Below, piece after piece: positions 63,714 to 64,000 of a DNA stretch of 64,000 nucleotides. The notes under the pieces were generated by a model. The model was not told where the DNA came from, did no database searches, and saw only the letters and a program-made list of their open reading frames with translations. Both the position numbers and the translations under genes were made by a program. The stretch comes from Mycobacterium lepraemurium (GTDB lineage: Bacteria; Actinomycetota; Actinomycetes; Mycobacteriales; Mycobacteriaceae). The DNA lies in the NCBI GenBank assembly GCA_002291465.1, contig CP021238.1, positions 1,240,001 through 1,304,000 of the forward strand, read 5' to 3'. The first letter of the stretch is position 1, and each line of letters starts with the position of its first letter.

Positions 63714-64000
63714 GTGAGTCGCGTGGCGGTAGTAACCGGCGGTGGGTCGGGAATCGGGTGGGCCATCGTCGAACGCCTGGCCCACGACCGCCATCGCGTA
63801 GCTGTGTTGGACGTAAACGAAGAAGCCGCCGAGAAAGTGGCGGCCCGGGTGGCGGCCGACGGCGCCCACGCCATCGCGGTACCGACCGACGTCGCCGAAA
63901 GCGCCAGTGTCGTAGTGGCGTTCGAGTCGGTGCGGCGCGCGCTCGGTTCCGTCCAGGTCTTGGTTACCAGCGCGGCGATCACTGGTTTCAAGCCGTTCGC
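63714..64000 (+). CDS. Short-chain dehydrogenase, 3' part outside window
   Basis: The GTG at 63714 opens a frame that is not closed before the window end: VSRVAVVTGGGSGIGWAIVE, RLAHDRHRVAVLDVNEEAAE, then VPTDVAES and VLVTSAAITGFKP. The TGGGSGIG and DVNE motifs show a NAD(P)-binding SDR. NNAG is replaced by TSAA. It lies just after the TetR gene and a putative operator, so it probably belongs to the same regulon. Confidence 0.85.
   Translation, partial: MSRVAVVTGGGSGIGWAIVERLAHDRHRVAVLDVNEEAAEKVAARVAADGAHAIAVPTDVAESASVVVAFESVRRALGSVQVLVTSAAITGFKPF

Overview
The window is very GC-rich and its gene order matches the Mycobacterium tuberculosis Rv1191-Rv1251c stretch: fadD36, an Rv1200-type transporter, dapD, dapE, an Rv1204c-like gene, LOG, fadD6, folP2, gpgS, tagA, glgM, glgC, an Rv1215c-type hydrolase, the Rv1216c-Rv1220c block, sigE-rseA-htrA-tatB, mrp, Rv1230c-Rv1234, lpqY-sugABC, corA, mdh, lpqZ, kgd, Rv1249c, Rv1250 and Rv1251c. 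It comes from a slow-growing mycobacterium. A malic enzyme, a SUFU-like gene and a P450/SDR cluster are inserted relative to M. tuberculosis, and a PE/PPE pair lies between dapD and dapE. This points to the M. avium complex, but the species is an inference.

The most striking property is how many genes are broken. About seventeen genes carry indels, in-frame stop codons or both: an alpha/beta hydrolase, a PPE gene, the Rv1204c-like ATPase, fadD6, glgM, the Rv1215c-type hydrolase, Rv1216c, both genes of the Rv1217c-Rv1218c ABC transporter, Rv1231c, Rv1232c, lpqY (the same locus also lost the sugA start), a SUFU-like gene, the N-terminus of corA, a malic enzyme, a P450 and a SnoaL-like gene. Core genes such as dapD, dapE, folP2, gpgS, glgC, sigE, htrA, tatB, mrp, sugC, mdh and the 3.7 kb kgd are intact. 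In-frame stops, a likely 14-base deletion and selective sparing of core genes favour real genome decay, as in host-restricted relatives such as M. lepraemurium. A poor assembly could still account for some of the homopolymer indels.

Layout. 1-5 kb: acyl-CoA metabolism (aldehyde dehydrogenase end, fused CoA-transferase, hydrolase, FadD36). 5-11 kb: transporter, lysine/diaminopimelate genes dapD and dapE on either side of a PE/PPE pair. 11-21 kb: broken ATPase regulator, LOG, fadD6, folP2-gpgS (methylglucose lipopolysaccharide initiation), DivIVA-like protein, tagA, broken glgM and intact glgC. 21-27 kb: hydrolase, methyltransferase and ABC transporter, all broken, with an intact TetR regulator. 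27-32 kb: the SigE envelope-stress operon and mrp. 32-42 kb: lytic transglycosylase-like protein, Rv1231c-Rv1234, and the LpqY-SugABC trehalose importer. 42-53 kb: AbiEi-like protein, CorA, central carbon enzymes (Mdh, malic enzyme, Kgd), LpqZ and an SDR. 53-59 kb: drug exporter and large helicase/nuclease. 59-64 kb: an accessory catabolic cluster (P450, SnoaL-like, two SDRs including a mycofactocin-coupled one, CMD protein, TetR, third SDR) with a shared operator-like sequence on both sides of the TetR gene.

Several repeats stand out: a 19-bp unit present three times between sigE and rseA, 21-bp in-frame tandem duplications in sigE and in the PPE gene, two copies of a GAGCAGACGCAAAA inverted-repeat element, and a perfect 20-bp inverted repeat in the Rv1232c-like gene that coincides with its frameshift.
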